Of a stretch of DNA of 21,865 nt, positions 14,112 to 21,676 are shown piece after piece. This DNA comes from SB15 sp964557285 (GTDB lineage: Bacteria; Chloroflexota; Anaerolineae; Aggregatilineales; J027). The notes under the pieces were generated by a model, which did not search any database, had not been told where the DNA came from, and worked only from the letters and a program-made list of their open reading frames with translations. The DNA lies in NCBI GenBank assembly GCA_964557285.1, contig CAZKZS010000041.1, forward strand, positions 1-21,865. The letters run 5' to 3'. How positions within the stretch are numbered: the stretch's first letter is position 1; every line of letters starts with the position of its first letter. A program made the translations under genes and the position numbers.

Positions 14112-15155
14112 ATGAGCGACAAGCCTGCGGTGGCCGTCCGTTTTCGGGATGTTTCCCGTCATTTTGGGGAAGTCAAAGCGGTAGACCACCTGAATCTCGA
14201 CATTTACGACAAAGAATTTTTTTCCCTGCTTGGCCCTTCGGGGTCAGGCAAAACGACCAGCCTGCGCCTGATTGCCGGATTTGAACATCCCTCCTCCGGT
14301 GTGATTGAGCTTTACGGCCAGAACGTGACACAGCTTCCCCCTTATGAACGGGATGTGAACACCGTTTTTCAGGATTATGCCCTTTTCCCGCATATGAATA
14401 TCTGGCAGAACATCGCTTACGGGCTGATGGTCAAAAAAGTTCCGCGAAAAGAACGGGATATGCGGGTCGCGGAAGCGCTGGAAATGGTGCGCCTCACCGG
14501 AATGGAAAAACGCAAACCGTCACAGCTTTCCGGCGGGCAGCGTCAGCGTGTGGCACTGGCGCGGGCGCTGGTCAATCATCCCCGTGTGCTGCTGCTGGAT
14601 GAACCGCTTGGGGCGCTTGACCTCAAACTGCGCCAGCAGATGCAAATTGAATTGAAATCCATCCAGCAGCGCGTGGGCATTACCTTTATCTATGTCACTC
14701 ACGATCAGGAAGAAGCCCTGACGATGAGTGACCGTCTGGCCGTGTTTAATCACGGCAAAATTGAACAGGTGGGTTCGCCTTCCGAAGTGTACGAAAATCC
14801 GGCCACCAGTTTCGTCGCCAGTTTTGTAGGCATTTCTAATATTCTTAGCGGCGCAGCAGCCGAAAAAATCACCGGGACTCCCCAATCGTTTTCGATACGT
14901 CCTGAAAAAATTCGGATCTGTCCGCCTGATTCCCCCGTGCCGGAGGAGTCGTGTGGAATCAACGGCACGGTGCGGGATGTGATTTATCTGGGGGTGAACA
15001 CCCGCTACCTGATTGAAATTGGCGAAGGGGTAGACATCAGCGTGGTGCAGCAAAATCTGGAATTCACGTCAATGGATGTGCTGGCGGCGCGGGGGCGTCC
15101 AGTTAAACTCATCTGGCAGCGCAGCCATAACCGTCCGGTCATTACTGAGGGATAA
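14112..15155 (+). CDS. ydcT: Polyamine-type ABC transporter ATPase, PotA/YdcT-like
   Basis: This 347-residue cytoplasmic ATPase energises the YdcUV permease. Walker A is GPSGSGKTT (41-49), the Q-loop is in TVFQDYALFPHM, the signature LSGGQRQR (139-146), Walker B VLLLDEP (Asp163-Glu164), the D-loop GALD (167-170) and the H-loop His is in YVTHDQEEA. The C-terminal 100 residues form a TOBE/MOP-like regulatory domain (SFSIRPEKIRI...GTVRDVIYLGVNTRYLIEI). The gene starts one base after the patD stop and ends 3 bases before ydcU. A complete ATPase of this class could in principle also serve the ATPase-less sugar permeases at 1720-5000, but its operon position argues for polyamine transport. Confidence 0.93.
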   Translation: MSDKPAVAVRFRDVSRHFGEVKAVDHLNLDIYDKEFFSLLGPSGSGKTTSLRLIAGFEHPSSGVIELYGQNVTQLPPYERDVNTVFQDYALFPHMNIWQNIAYGLMVKKVPRKERDMRVAEALEMVRLTGMEKRKPSQLSGGQRQRVALARALVNHPRVLLLDEPLGALDLKLRQQMQIELKSIQQRVGITFIYVTHDQEEALTMSDRLAVFNHGKIEQVGSPSEVYENPATSFVASFVGISNILSGAAAEKITGTPQSFSIRPEKIRICPPDSPVPEESCGINGTVRDVIYLGVNTRYLIEIGEGVDISVVQQNLEFTSMDVLAARGRPVKLIWQRSHNRPVITEG

Positions 15156-15158
15156 CTT

Positions 15159-16091
15159 ATGGCTGCCATTACACGCAAACCCTCCCTTTCGCGCCAGATT
15201 GCTAATTTTTTCTATCAGCATCCTTCCCTGAGTCTGTTTTTGCTGCTGCTACCGCCGCTTGCCTGGCTGCTGGTGGTGTATATCGGGTCGCTGGCGGCGC
15301 TGCTGGTGCAGAGTTTTTACACCATCGATCCGATGTCCATGCTCGTGAAAGAAGAATTTACCTTTGCCACCTACGAAGAACTTTTTACCGCCGCCAATCT
15401 GGACGTAATTAAACGCACGGTTTATATGGCGGCGGCGGTCACAGTAGGTTGTGCGGTGCTGGCCTTCCCCCTGGCCTATTACATGGCACGGTACGCTACC
15501 CCTCGTATGAAAGGGCTGTTGTATCTGGCCGTGATGCTGCCCCTGTGGTCAAGTTATCTCGTGCGGGTCTATGCCTGGCGTCTGATTCTGGTCAAAGAGG
15601 GGGTCATTAACAGCATTTTTGAGCAGTTGGGGCTGGAGTCGATCGTCGAATGGGTAATTGACCGCCCTTATATCGGTGGCACAGGAACATCGCTCGCCTC
15701 TACCTATCTGGGTATGTTTCTGGTGTTTGTGTATATCTGGCTGCCCTACATGATTCTGCCGATTCATGCCGCGCTGGAACGTGTCCCCAAATCTCTCATT
15801 GATGCGTCTAGCGATTTAGGCGCCCGTCCGGGATATACCTTTCGGCGGATAATTTTCCCCCTGGCTTTTCCGGGGGTGGTAGCGGGTTCAATTTTCACGT
15901 TTTCGCTGACCCTGGGAGATTACATTGTGGCACGAGTTATCGGAAATTCAGTGTATTACATCGGGCCGGCGGTGTCGTCCAATTTAAGTTTTAATATCCC
16001 GCTTTCGGCAGGTTTTACGGTGGTGTCGGTCGTCATCATGGTGCTGTACCTGATGGCCGCCCGCAGGTTAGGAGCGTTTGATGCCCTCTAA
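15159..16091 (+). CDS. ydcU: Polyamine-type ABC transporter permease, PotB/YdcU-like
   Basis: This 310-residue inner-membrane permease has six predicted helices. TM1 is at about 24-48 (LFLLLLPPLAWLLVVYIGSLAALLV), with further helices from MAAAVTVGCAVLAFPLAYYMA onward. The EAA-type ATPase contact loop is at about 213-236 (LIDASSDLGARPGYTFRRIIFPLAFPG). The helix-loop pattern 'LPLWSSYLVRVYAWRLIL' is typical of PotB-class subunits. It forms a heterodimer with the next gene product, whose start it overlaps by 11 bases. The N-terminal MAAITRKP is identical to that of the MalG-like permease at 3927, although the proteins are otherwise of different classes. Confidence 0.92.
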   Translation: MAAITRKPSLSRQIANFFYQHPSLSLFLLLLPPLAWLLVVYIGSLAALLVQSFYTIDPMSMLVKEEFTFATYEELFTAANLDVIKRTVYMAAAVTVGCAVLAFPLAYYMARYATPRMKGLLYLAVMLPLWSSYLVRVYAWRLILVKEGVINSIFEQLGLESIVEWVIDRPYIGGTGTSLASTYLGMFLVFVYIWLPYMILPIHAALERVPKSLIDASSDLGARPGYTFRRIIFPLAFPGVVAGSIFTFSLTLGDYIVARVIGNSVYYIGPAVSSNLSFNIPLSAGFTVVSVVIMVLYLMAARRLGAFDAL

Positions 16092-16872
16092 AGCTGGATG
16101 GGGTTTAAAACTGGCGGTTATCGGCATTATTCTATTTCTGCATTTTCCGGTGTTGCTGATTATCCTGTACTCGATGTCCGAAGAAACCGGAACATTTGAA
16201 TTTCCGCCGCGTGATTTTACGCTGCAATGGTTTCAAACGACCTGGGAAAATGACAGCTTTCGGGATGCGCTGCTGCTGTCGCTGCAAGTGGCGGCTATCG
16301 CCACCTTGATGGCAATTGTGCTGGGAACACTGGCCGCCGCCGCCCTGTATCGCAGCCGCTTTTTTGGCAAAGAAACTATTTCGCTGCTGATTATCCTGCC
16401 GATTGCACTGCCGGGCATTGTCACCGGTATTGCGCTGCGTTCGGCGTTCAGTCTGGCGGATATAAATTTCAGCTTCTGGACGGTGGTAGTCGGTCATGCC
16501 ACCTTTTGTATTGTGACCGTATACAACAATGTGATTGCCCGTTTCCGGCGCACGTCGTATTCTCAGATTGAGGCTTCGATGGATTTAGGGGCGTCGGCGT
16601 TTCAGACGTTTCGCTATGTGGTGCTGCCTCATATTGCTACGGCGCTGCTGGCGGGGGCAATGCTGGCCTTTGCACTGTCTTTTGATGAAATTGTCGTGAC
16701 GACCTTCACGGCAGAACCCGGCAGGGATACGCTACCTATCTGGATTCTGAATAAACTAACCCGCCCGCGTGACCGTCCTGTAACCAATGTGGCCGCCGTA
16801 TTTGTGATTGCAACGACCACGATTCCGATTTTGCTGGCCTATCGGCTGACCACCCGCAGCAGTGAAGATTAG
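16081..16872 (+). CDS. ydcV: Polyamine-type ABC transporter permease, PotC/YdcV-like
   Basis: This 263-residue permease starts at the ATG at 16081 with AGGAG 6 bases upstream; an in-frame TTG one codon earlier is less likely. It overlaps the end of ydcU by 11 bases, indicating translational coupling. Helices include LAVIGIILFLHFPVLLIILYS and AAIATLMAIVLGTLAAAAL. The EAA loop is at about 163-185 (IEASMDLGASAFQTFRYVVLP). A PotC-class hallmark is ALSFDEIVVTTFTAEPG near the C-terminus. It is the last gene of the operon; its stop codon forms the edge of the terminator hairpin. Confidence 0.92.
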   Translation: MPSKAGWGLKLAVIGIILFLHFPVLLIILYSMSEETGTFEFPPRDFTLQWFQTTWENDSFRDALLLSLQVAAIATLMAIVLGTLAAAALYRSRFFGKETISLLIILPIALPGIVTGIALRSAFSLADINFSFWTVVVGHATFCIVTVYNNVIARFRRTSYSQIEASMDLGASAFQTFRYVVLPHIATALLAGAMLAFALSFDEIVVTTFTAEPGRDTLPIWILNKLTRPRDRPVTNVAAVFVIATTTIPILLAYRLTTRSSED

Positions 16873-16906
16873 AAAAATATCGGGGTGAAAAGTCCCGATA
16901 TTTTTC
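16872..16906. terminator. Strong bidirectional intrinsic terminator
   Basis: A perfect 13-bp stem, GAAAAATATCGGG (16872-16884) with CCCGATATTTTTC (16894-16906), has a 9-base loop. The A-run on one arm and T-run on the other provide a U-tract in both directions. It closes the ydc operon on + and the HEAT-repeat gene on -; the ends of both stop codons lie inside the stem. Confidence 0.85.
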
Positions 16907-17441
16907 ACATAGGAGGCAAGTCGTCGGCTGCGCCCATACGTTCCAGAATACGGGCAGCGATTTTTCGTACCCGTTCGTCATCATGCAGCAGCGCAATCAG
17001 CAGTTCCGCCTCAAAAATCTGACGGTTGACCTGTGAAAAAGCCCGTAGGATGGTTTCGCGCAGTTTGCCGTTTTGAATCGCCAGCCCCATGATTAACCCA
17101 CGAATCGCTTCGCGGCTGCCAATCGCGGCCAGCACCCGCACCGCCGCTTCTTTGGCATGGCAGTTGACGTTATACAGCGCCGTCACCAACCCCTGCACTG
17201 CCTCCCGGCTGCCAATTACTCCCAGCGCGTAAGCCGCCGCCTGCTGTGATTCCTCATCTACTTTGTCATCCTGAAGCACCGATGTTAGTGCTTGAACCGC
17301 CGCTTTGCTCTGCTGGCTGATCCGCTTCAGTGTGGAAACGATCCGACGGCGCAGTTCTTTATCCTCATACTGCTGAAGGGCTTCCAGCAGCCCTGATACC
17401 GCCGATTCATACTCTGAGTCTATCGGTTTATCGACTGCCAT
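16905..17441 (-). CDS. HEAT-repeat protein
   Basis: This 178-residue protein starts from the ATG at 17441; an upstream TTG at 17462 would add seven residues. It is all-helical with tandem HEAT-like units. The clearest are AAAYALGVIGSREAVQGLVTAL and AAVRVLAAIGSREAIRGLIMGL, whose shared SREA(V/I)xGL segment shows a recent internal duplication. Other units are ISQQSKAAVQALTSVLQDD and LLIALLHDDERVRKIAARILERMG. There is no signal peptide or membrane segment, so it is cytoplasmic. HEAT proteins of this type are generic protein-binding scaffolds (PBS lyase HEAT-like), and no partner is evident. It is convergent with the ydc operon, sharing its terminator. Confidence 0.8.
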   Translation of the reverse strand: MAVDKPIDSEYESAVSGLLEALQQYEDKELRRRIVSTLKRISQQSKAAVQALTSVLQDDKVDEESQQAAAYALGVIGSREAVQGLVTALYNVNCHAKEAAVRVLAAIGSREAIRGLIMGLAIQNGKLRETILRAFSQVNRQIFEAELLIALLHDDERVRKIAARILERMGAADDLPPM

Positions 17442-17529
17442 GTAATGTTCCGTCAATAACAATTTTCACAATTATATAACGCTCCTTTTCTAAATTCAAC
17501 TAATAGGGAAAATCTTAATTCAGCCTACA

Positions 17530-17560
17530 TTGAGTATTCTCACTCTATCAATGGTATATT
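17530..17560 (+). promoter_or_regulatory. Weak candidate promoter of the orphan solute-binding protein
   Basis: TTGAGT (17530-17535) and TATATT (17555-17560) are separated by 19 bases, in the 147-base AT-rich divergent gap upstream of 17589. The spacing is long, so the assignment is tentative. Confidence 0.25.
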
Positions 17561-17588
17561 TACAGCGACTATTTCAGGAATGGGATTG

Positions 17589-18839
17589 ATGCTGCGACTG
17601 TTACTTATAGCTGCTTTTTTTGTTTTTCCTCTCCCACAGCCCATCACAATTCATATTCTGGTGGGGCGCAGCATAAATGAAAGTCAGGCGGAACAGTTGG
17701 CGGCGCTGGCTGATGACTTTCATTCCAACCATCTAAAAATCGTCTTTGACCTCCCTGAGTCGGAAAAAACGCTCGAACTGTCTGTAACAAATCCCCCGCA
17801 GATCGTCGGCCCTCTTGGGATTGGGGAGTTGCATAAAAGCCAGTGGGCTGATTTAACACCTTTTATCGAAAAAAACGGCTATTCGCTGGCACGTTTTTAT
17901 CCGGCCAGTCTGCTGCCGCTTGAAGTTGACCATCAGCAAATTGGCCTGCCGTTTGGGGTGTATCCGTCGATGCTGTTTTATAACGCTGAACTTTTTGAGG
18001 AAGCGCTTATCGCTCCTCCTCCGCACGAATTTGGCAGCCCCACATGGACATTTGAGACCTTACGAGAAATGTCCCTTGAATTGACGCTTGATGACAATGG
18101 GTATGCGGCTTCTGAGCCAGCCTTTGACCCTTCCATTACGATTCAATGGGGGTTTGATGATTCATGGGCATCTCTGCGGGAATATGTCTCGCTGTGGGGT
18201 GCTGATGCGCGGATTCTGGATGACCCACTCACCCAACAGGCGATTGAGTGGTACGACAACGGGCTGCACCGTGAACACTTTATCCCTGATGTAAATGAAT
18301 CGGAGTCGCTCTATGGGACAGGGATTTCTAACCCGTTCGAGTCCGGTCAGCTTGCCATGTTTTACAGCCATAGCTGGTTTTTGTTCCGCGAAGCCCCGTA
18401 TTTTGAATTTGCATGGGATATAGCCGCCATACCCACCGCACCGGATGGTTCGGTGAACCCCCGGATTCATGTGGATGCGTTTGCCATCCCCGCCGCAGCC
18501 GCCCATCAGGAGGAGGTATGGCAGGTGTTCAGTTGGCTGCTCGCACCGGAACAACAAATTAAATTATGCCGCATTTTTGGCTGTATTCCGGCAGATGAGG
18601 CCTTAAAGGAAAGCACCGCCGCCGCTATCCACAACTCATTCCCCAGCATAGACACGGATGTGATTTTTGAGTCGATAGACTATGCGGCTATGATGCCCAA
18701 CCCGGAAAGCTGGCTGCCCAACGACGCGGAATCGCTGCTAAATGACTTTTTTTATGACCTGCAAAATGGCAGCATCGACAATCTGGACGCAGCGCTGGCG
18801 GATTTACAGCTACGGGTGAAAGCGCTGGATGACGATTAA
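17589..18839 (+). CDS. Orphan extracellular solute-binding protein, family 1 (MalE/UgpB-like)
   Basis: This 416-residue protein starts at the ATG at 17589 with AGGA about 9 bases upstream; the ATG at 17580 has that sequence directly against it and is less likely. The hydrophobic N-terminus (LRLLLIAAFFVFPLPQP) is a signal sequence or anchor without a lipobox Cys. Family features follow: ITIHILVG...QAEQLAALADDFHS, IGLPFGVYPSMLFYNAELFEEA, TWTFETLREMSLELT, FESGQLAMFYSHSWFL, FAWDIAAIPTAPDGSVNPRIHVDAFAIP and EVWQVFSWLLAPEQQIKLC. These are hallmarks of carbohydrate-binding lipoproteins of CUT1 systems. No permease or ATPase gene adjoins it. It may supply the sugar permeases at 1720-5000 or a transporter elsewhere. 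Its stop overlaps by 4 bases that of the convergent kinase-like gene. Confidence 0.85.
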   Translation: MLRLLLIAAFFVFPLPQPITIHILVGRSINESQAEQLAALADDFHSNHLKIVFDLPESEKTLELSVTNPPQIVGPLGIGELHKSQWADLTPFIEKNGYSLARFYPASLLPLEVDHQQIGLPFGVYPSMLFYNAELFEEALIAPPPHEFGSPTWTFETLREMSLELTLDDNGYAASEPAFDPSITIQWGFDDSWASLREYVSLWGADARILDDPLTQQAIEWYDNGLHREHFIPDVNESESLYGTGISNPFESGQLAMFYSHSWFLFREAPYFEFAWDIAAIPTAPDGSVNPRIHVDAFAIPAAAAHQEEVWQVFSWLLAPEQQIKLCRIFGCIPADEALKESTAAAIHNSFPSIDTDVIFESIDYAAMMPNPESWLPNDAESLLNDFFYDLQNGSIDNLDAALADLQLRVKALDDD

Positions 18840-19906
18840 ATCAGCGCCTCTATCCACTGTTTTATGATGCCATCAAAAGAAGTATTGATTATTTTGACTA
18901 AGGCAGCACGGGCAGGTGGGAATGGCACACGCTGAGCGACTTCCAGCATTTCATTCCATTTTTCCAGAAAAAAGCGGCCTTCATACAGCAAAAACAGAGG
19001 CTTATCATAGGCTTTGCCCTGAAAATACCCATTTAAAAAGGCATCTGACATCCGGTGAATCACCCTATCCGACGGCAGCAGCCGCAGCGATAGAATTCGC
19101 TGTTTGCGGGTTTTCATGCCGGCGGTGAATTTGCCGATGTCATAGTAGGGGCTATCGACAAATTCCAGCGCGGTATCCAGTCCCATCAGGCGCTCCTCCG
19201 GCAGCACCATTAAGTTCCGCAGATGAAAATCGCCATGCGTCCATACATAGGGGGTATCTTGAATCTCACTCAGGCGTTTGTGGGCTTTTTCCCATTGGGG
19301 AAACCGGCTCAGGTCAGCACCCCGACTTTTTAAAATGGCACTTTCACTCTGGATTATTTTGAAGGTGTCTGCCGGGGTTGTGATGCGGCTCTGCTCCGGT
19401 TTATTTAAAGGAAGCTGATGCAGCCAGTGTAACCACTGCCCCGCCCGTTCCATCATGGCGGCGGTACGTTTTTGCTGTGCCGGATTCAGGAGCTTCAGCC
19501 CGCTAAAATAAGCCTGATACAGCGCTTGCCCCTCCACATAGTCCATGACGATGGCATTTAATTCCGGCAGGTAAAATTTGACGGGCAGCGAACACAAATT
19601 TTTATCCGGCTGCTGATTAAAATGCTCGTATACCATCACCAGACTGTTATATTCCCGTTTGCCGCGTATAATGAGTTCTTCGGACTGCCAGGAGACTTCC
19701 GGCGTGGTCTGGTCGGGGAAATGCACTATTTTGACGACGAGTTTTGCTTCGTCCCCCCCGCGCACCTGAATAAGATATAAGGTACTCCAGGGCATATAGA
19801 GCATCAGTTCGGCAGGAGCAGCCAGTTCCCAGGGCTGTTGGGTCTGCTGGCGAAGGGAGTCCAGGACGGCTTGCGCTACCACATCAGGCGGTAGAGAGGC
19901 ACTCAT
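18836..19906 (-). CDS. APH/choline kinase-like phosphotransferase, substrate unknown
   Basis: This 356-residue cytoplasmic protein has a eukaryotic-like kinase fold of the aminoglycoside/choline phosphotransferase class. The N-lobe has a TLYLIQVRG strand and Lys59 in LVVKIV, with Glu85 in the following helix as the likely salt-bridge partner. A hinge is suggested by AIVMDYVEG. The catalytic loop is HGDFHLRNL, with Asp226 and Asn231. Metal-binding Asp244 lies in GLDTALEF, followed by the usual SPYYDIGKF. All key kinase residues are therefore present. Relatives phosphorylate small molecules or sugars, so no substrate is proposed. The ribosome binding site AAAGGAAA lies about 10 bases upstream. 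The gene stands alone between a solute-binding protein and the start of an envelope polysaccharide locus. Confidence 0.75.
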   Translation of the reverse strand: MSASLPPDVVAQAVLDSLRQQTQQPWELAAPAELMLYMPWSTLYLIQVRGGDEAKLVVKIVHFPDQTTPEVSWQSEELIIRGKREYNSLVMVYEHFNQQPDKNLCSLPVKFYLPELNAIVMDYVEGQALYQAYFSGLKLLNPAQQKRTAAMMERAGQWLHWLHQLPLNKPEQSRITTPADTFKIIQSESAILKSRGADLSRFPQWEKAHKRLSEIQDTPYVWTHGDFHLRNLMVLPEERLMGLDTALEFVDSPYYDIGKFTAGMKTRKQRILSLRLLPSDRVIHRMSDAFLNGYFQGKAYDKPLFLLYEGRFFLEKWNEMLEVAQRVPFPPARAALVKIINTSFDGIIKQWIEALI

Positions 19907-20023
19907 ACAGGGTTATTTCCTTTCACGGGGTTTCTGAATTTTTTACGAATTGTTACAAATTTCAAACGACTTTCCGGCCTTCCGAAGTACCCAAATCCAT
20001 AAAAATGAGCTAAGATGACTTCA

Positions 20024-20051
20024 TTGTTCTCATACTACCCTATCATAAAAT
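20024..20051 (+). promoter_or_regulatory. Candidate promoter of the Wzz-like gene
   Basis: TTGTTC (20024-20029), a 16-base spacer and TAAAAT (20046-20051) lie in the 246-base gap between divergent genes. The gap is AT-rich, and other weak boxes such as TAAAAT near 20108 also occur. I see no other feature in it. Confidence 0.35.
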
Positions 20052-20152
20052 ACTAAAAATGCAGAGCGCGGCTTCCAAAATATTTCTTTTTTGAAAACAA
20101 TATACATTAAAATAGAAGCATTGTTACGCCAGTATAGCCATTGAGGAGTTTC

Positions 20153-21664
20153 ATGGAACTCAGAACCTATATCAGTATACTCATGCGGCGGTGGTGGATT
20201 ATTGTCCCCTTAATGTTTATTTCGCTCACGGGGTCTTTTCTGTTTGCCTATTCGCAAACACCCATTTATGAAGCCACCTCCAAGTATGTAGCTACCCTGA
20301 GTCAGAATTTTACTGGCGACAGCGACGCTACAATTTACGCTCTGGATACCCTTGCTGGACGCCAGCGCATTTTTGTGACTTATTGCGAGGTCATCATCAG
20401 CGACAGTGTACGTCAGGAAGTGTACAAACTGCTCAATTTGAATCCGGCAGACCCGGCGACGGCTGAAACCCTCAAAGATTACAAAGTCGTCTGTACGAAT
20501 CTTCCTGAAACCAATATTCTCCTGCTCACCGTACAGGGGCCTTCGCCGCAGCTTGTGACCAGCATGAATGAAGCGATTGGGCTGGTGGGCATGGCACACG
20601 CCAATCAACTTTACGCTTATTTCCCTGTTCAGCGTCTTGATGCGGTGTATCTGGCAGAAGATCCGGTTTCGCCTAAATATATGCAAACCGGAGCGCTGGG
20701 CGGCGCTTTTGGGTTGATTCTGGGAATCACGGCTGCCCTGATGATTGAATACCTGCGCCGACCGGGGGATGCCCTGCGTGACTTTTCTATCCGCAATATG
20801 GAAATTGGCATTTACAACGAACGGTACTTCCGGCAGCGTTTCGCGGAAGAACTGGAACGTGCCAGCATCCGTTTGCGCCCTATCAGTATGGCCGTGTTAA
20901 AACTGCATCCTGATGAGGACTTCGCCCTGATACCGGAATCAGCGCAGCGTGTGTTAATTCGCAGCGCCGCGCTCAAGCTGGAAGATAATGTCGGGCAGGG
21001 CAATCTGGTGGCCTATTTGCGCGGACAGACCTTTGGGATTCTGCTGGCCGAAACCCCCGGCGAAGAAGCAGTGAACATTCTCAACCGCCTGCATGTGGCA
21101 ATCCGTTCTCAGGCATTTGAAGCTGAAGGCGGGTTTAAAGCGAACTTCAGCGCCAACAGCGGTCTGGTATCCAGCAGTGGCAGTCTGATGGGCTTTAACG
21201 ATATGTACGACAAAGCCATGGAAGCCCTTCGGGTAGCGGAACAGAACGGCGATAATACCGTTCACCTTATCAATGCCACCCCGCCGCCGTTCCTTTCTAC
21301 CCAGGAAACTCAGCAGATTGACTTCCAGCAGCGCCGGAGTGCGTCCAGCCCCTTTTCCGATGATTACGGGGTTGGTTCTGGCTGGGGGCTGGATGATGAT
21401 GTTCCGATGAACCGTTCCACCACACGGCCAGCACTGGATGAAAACGCGCCTACAGTCACACTTGAACCCAGCGGCAATATCGAGTCGCTTCTGGAAATGG
21501 CCGATGAAATGGCACAACCTGACAACCGGACGAGTCAGGTCATGACCGCGCAGGCCGATGACGAAAGTAAAAAACGCGAAGAACTGCGCGAGATGAAACG
21601 AAAAGTCAACAGCAGCCTGCTGCGGCGGCTGACCGATAAAGACAGCACCAAAAATAACGAGTAG
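20153..21664 (+). CDS. Wzz-like polysaccharide co-polymerase fused to a degenerate GGDEF domain
   Basis: This 503-residue protein starts at the ATG at 20153, 4 bases after GAGGAG; a TTG at 20141 is unlikely. Residues 1-180 are a Wzz/chain-length-determinant module: ELRTYISILMRRWWIIVPLM with TM1, a TPIYEATSKYV strand, an extracytoplasmic part, and TM2 (GALGGAFGLILGITAALMIEYL). After a short linker, GIYNERYF (219-226) and the helix RQRFAEELERA match the start of a GGDEF domain. SMAVLKL, VLIRSAALKLED, then VAYLRGQTFGILLAETP with RGQTF (290-294) at the GGDEF site, and DKAMEALRVAEQNGDNTV complete the fold. The signature is lost, so cyclase activity is not expected. The last 130 residues are low-complexity, then charged and helical. 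Predicted role: polymer length or export control, possibly with a regulatory cytoplasmic domain. Confidence 0.8.
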   Translation: MELRTYISILMRRWWIIVPLMFISLTGSFLFAYSQTPIYEATSKYVATLSQNFTGDSDATIYALDTLAGRQRIFVTYCEVIISDSVRQEVYKLLNLNPADPATAETLKDYKVVCTNLPETNILLLTVQGPSPQLVTSMNEAIGLVGMAHANQLYAYFPVQRLDAVYLAEDPVSPKYMQTGALGGAFGLILGITAALMIEYLRRPGDALRDFSIRNMEIGIYNERYFRQRFAEELERASIRLRPISMAVLKLHPDEDFALIPESAQRVLIRSAALKLEDNVGQGNLVAYLRGQTFGILLAETPGEEAVNILNRLHVAIRSQAFEAEGGFKANFSANSGLVSSSGSLMGFNDMYDKAMEALRVAEQNGDNTVHLINATPPPFLSTQETQQIDFQQRRSASSPFSDDYGVGSGWGLDDDVPMNRSTTRPALDENAPTVTLEPSGNIESLLEMADEMAQPDNRTSQVMTAQADDESKKREELREMKRKVNSSLLRRLTDKDSTKNNE

Positions 21665-21676
21665 AGGGAGAAAGGT

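Noticed and set aside
17095..17230. Repeated DNA in the HEAT-repeat gene as a possible CRISPR or tandem repeat
   Set aside because: The similarity follows from duplicated HEAT units at protein level (SREA-x-x-GL) and has no spacer structure.
20153..21664. An active diguanylate cyclase in the Wzz-like protein
   Set aside because: The signature site reads RGQTF instead of GG(D/E)EF, so the catalytic and metal-binding residues are missing.
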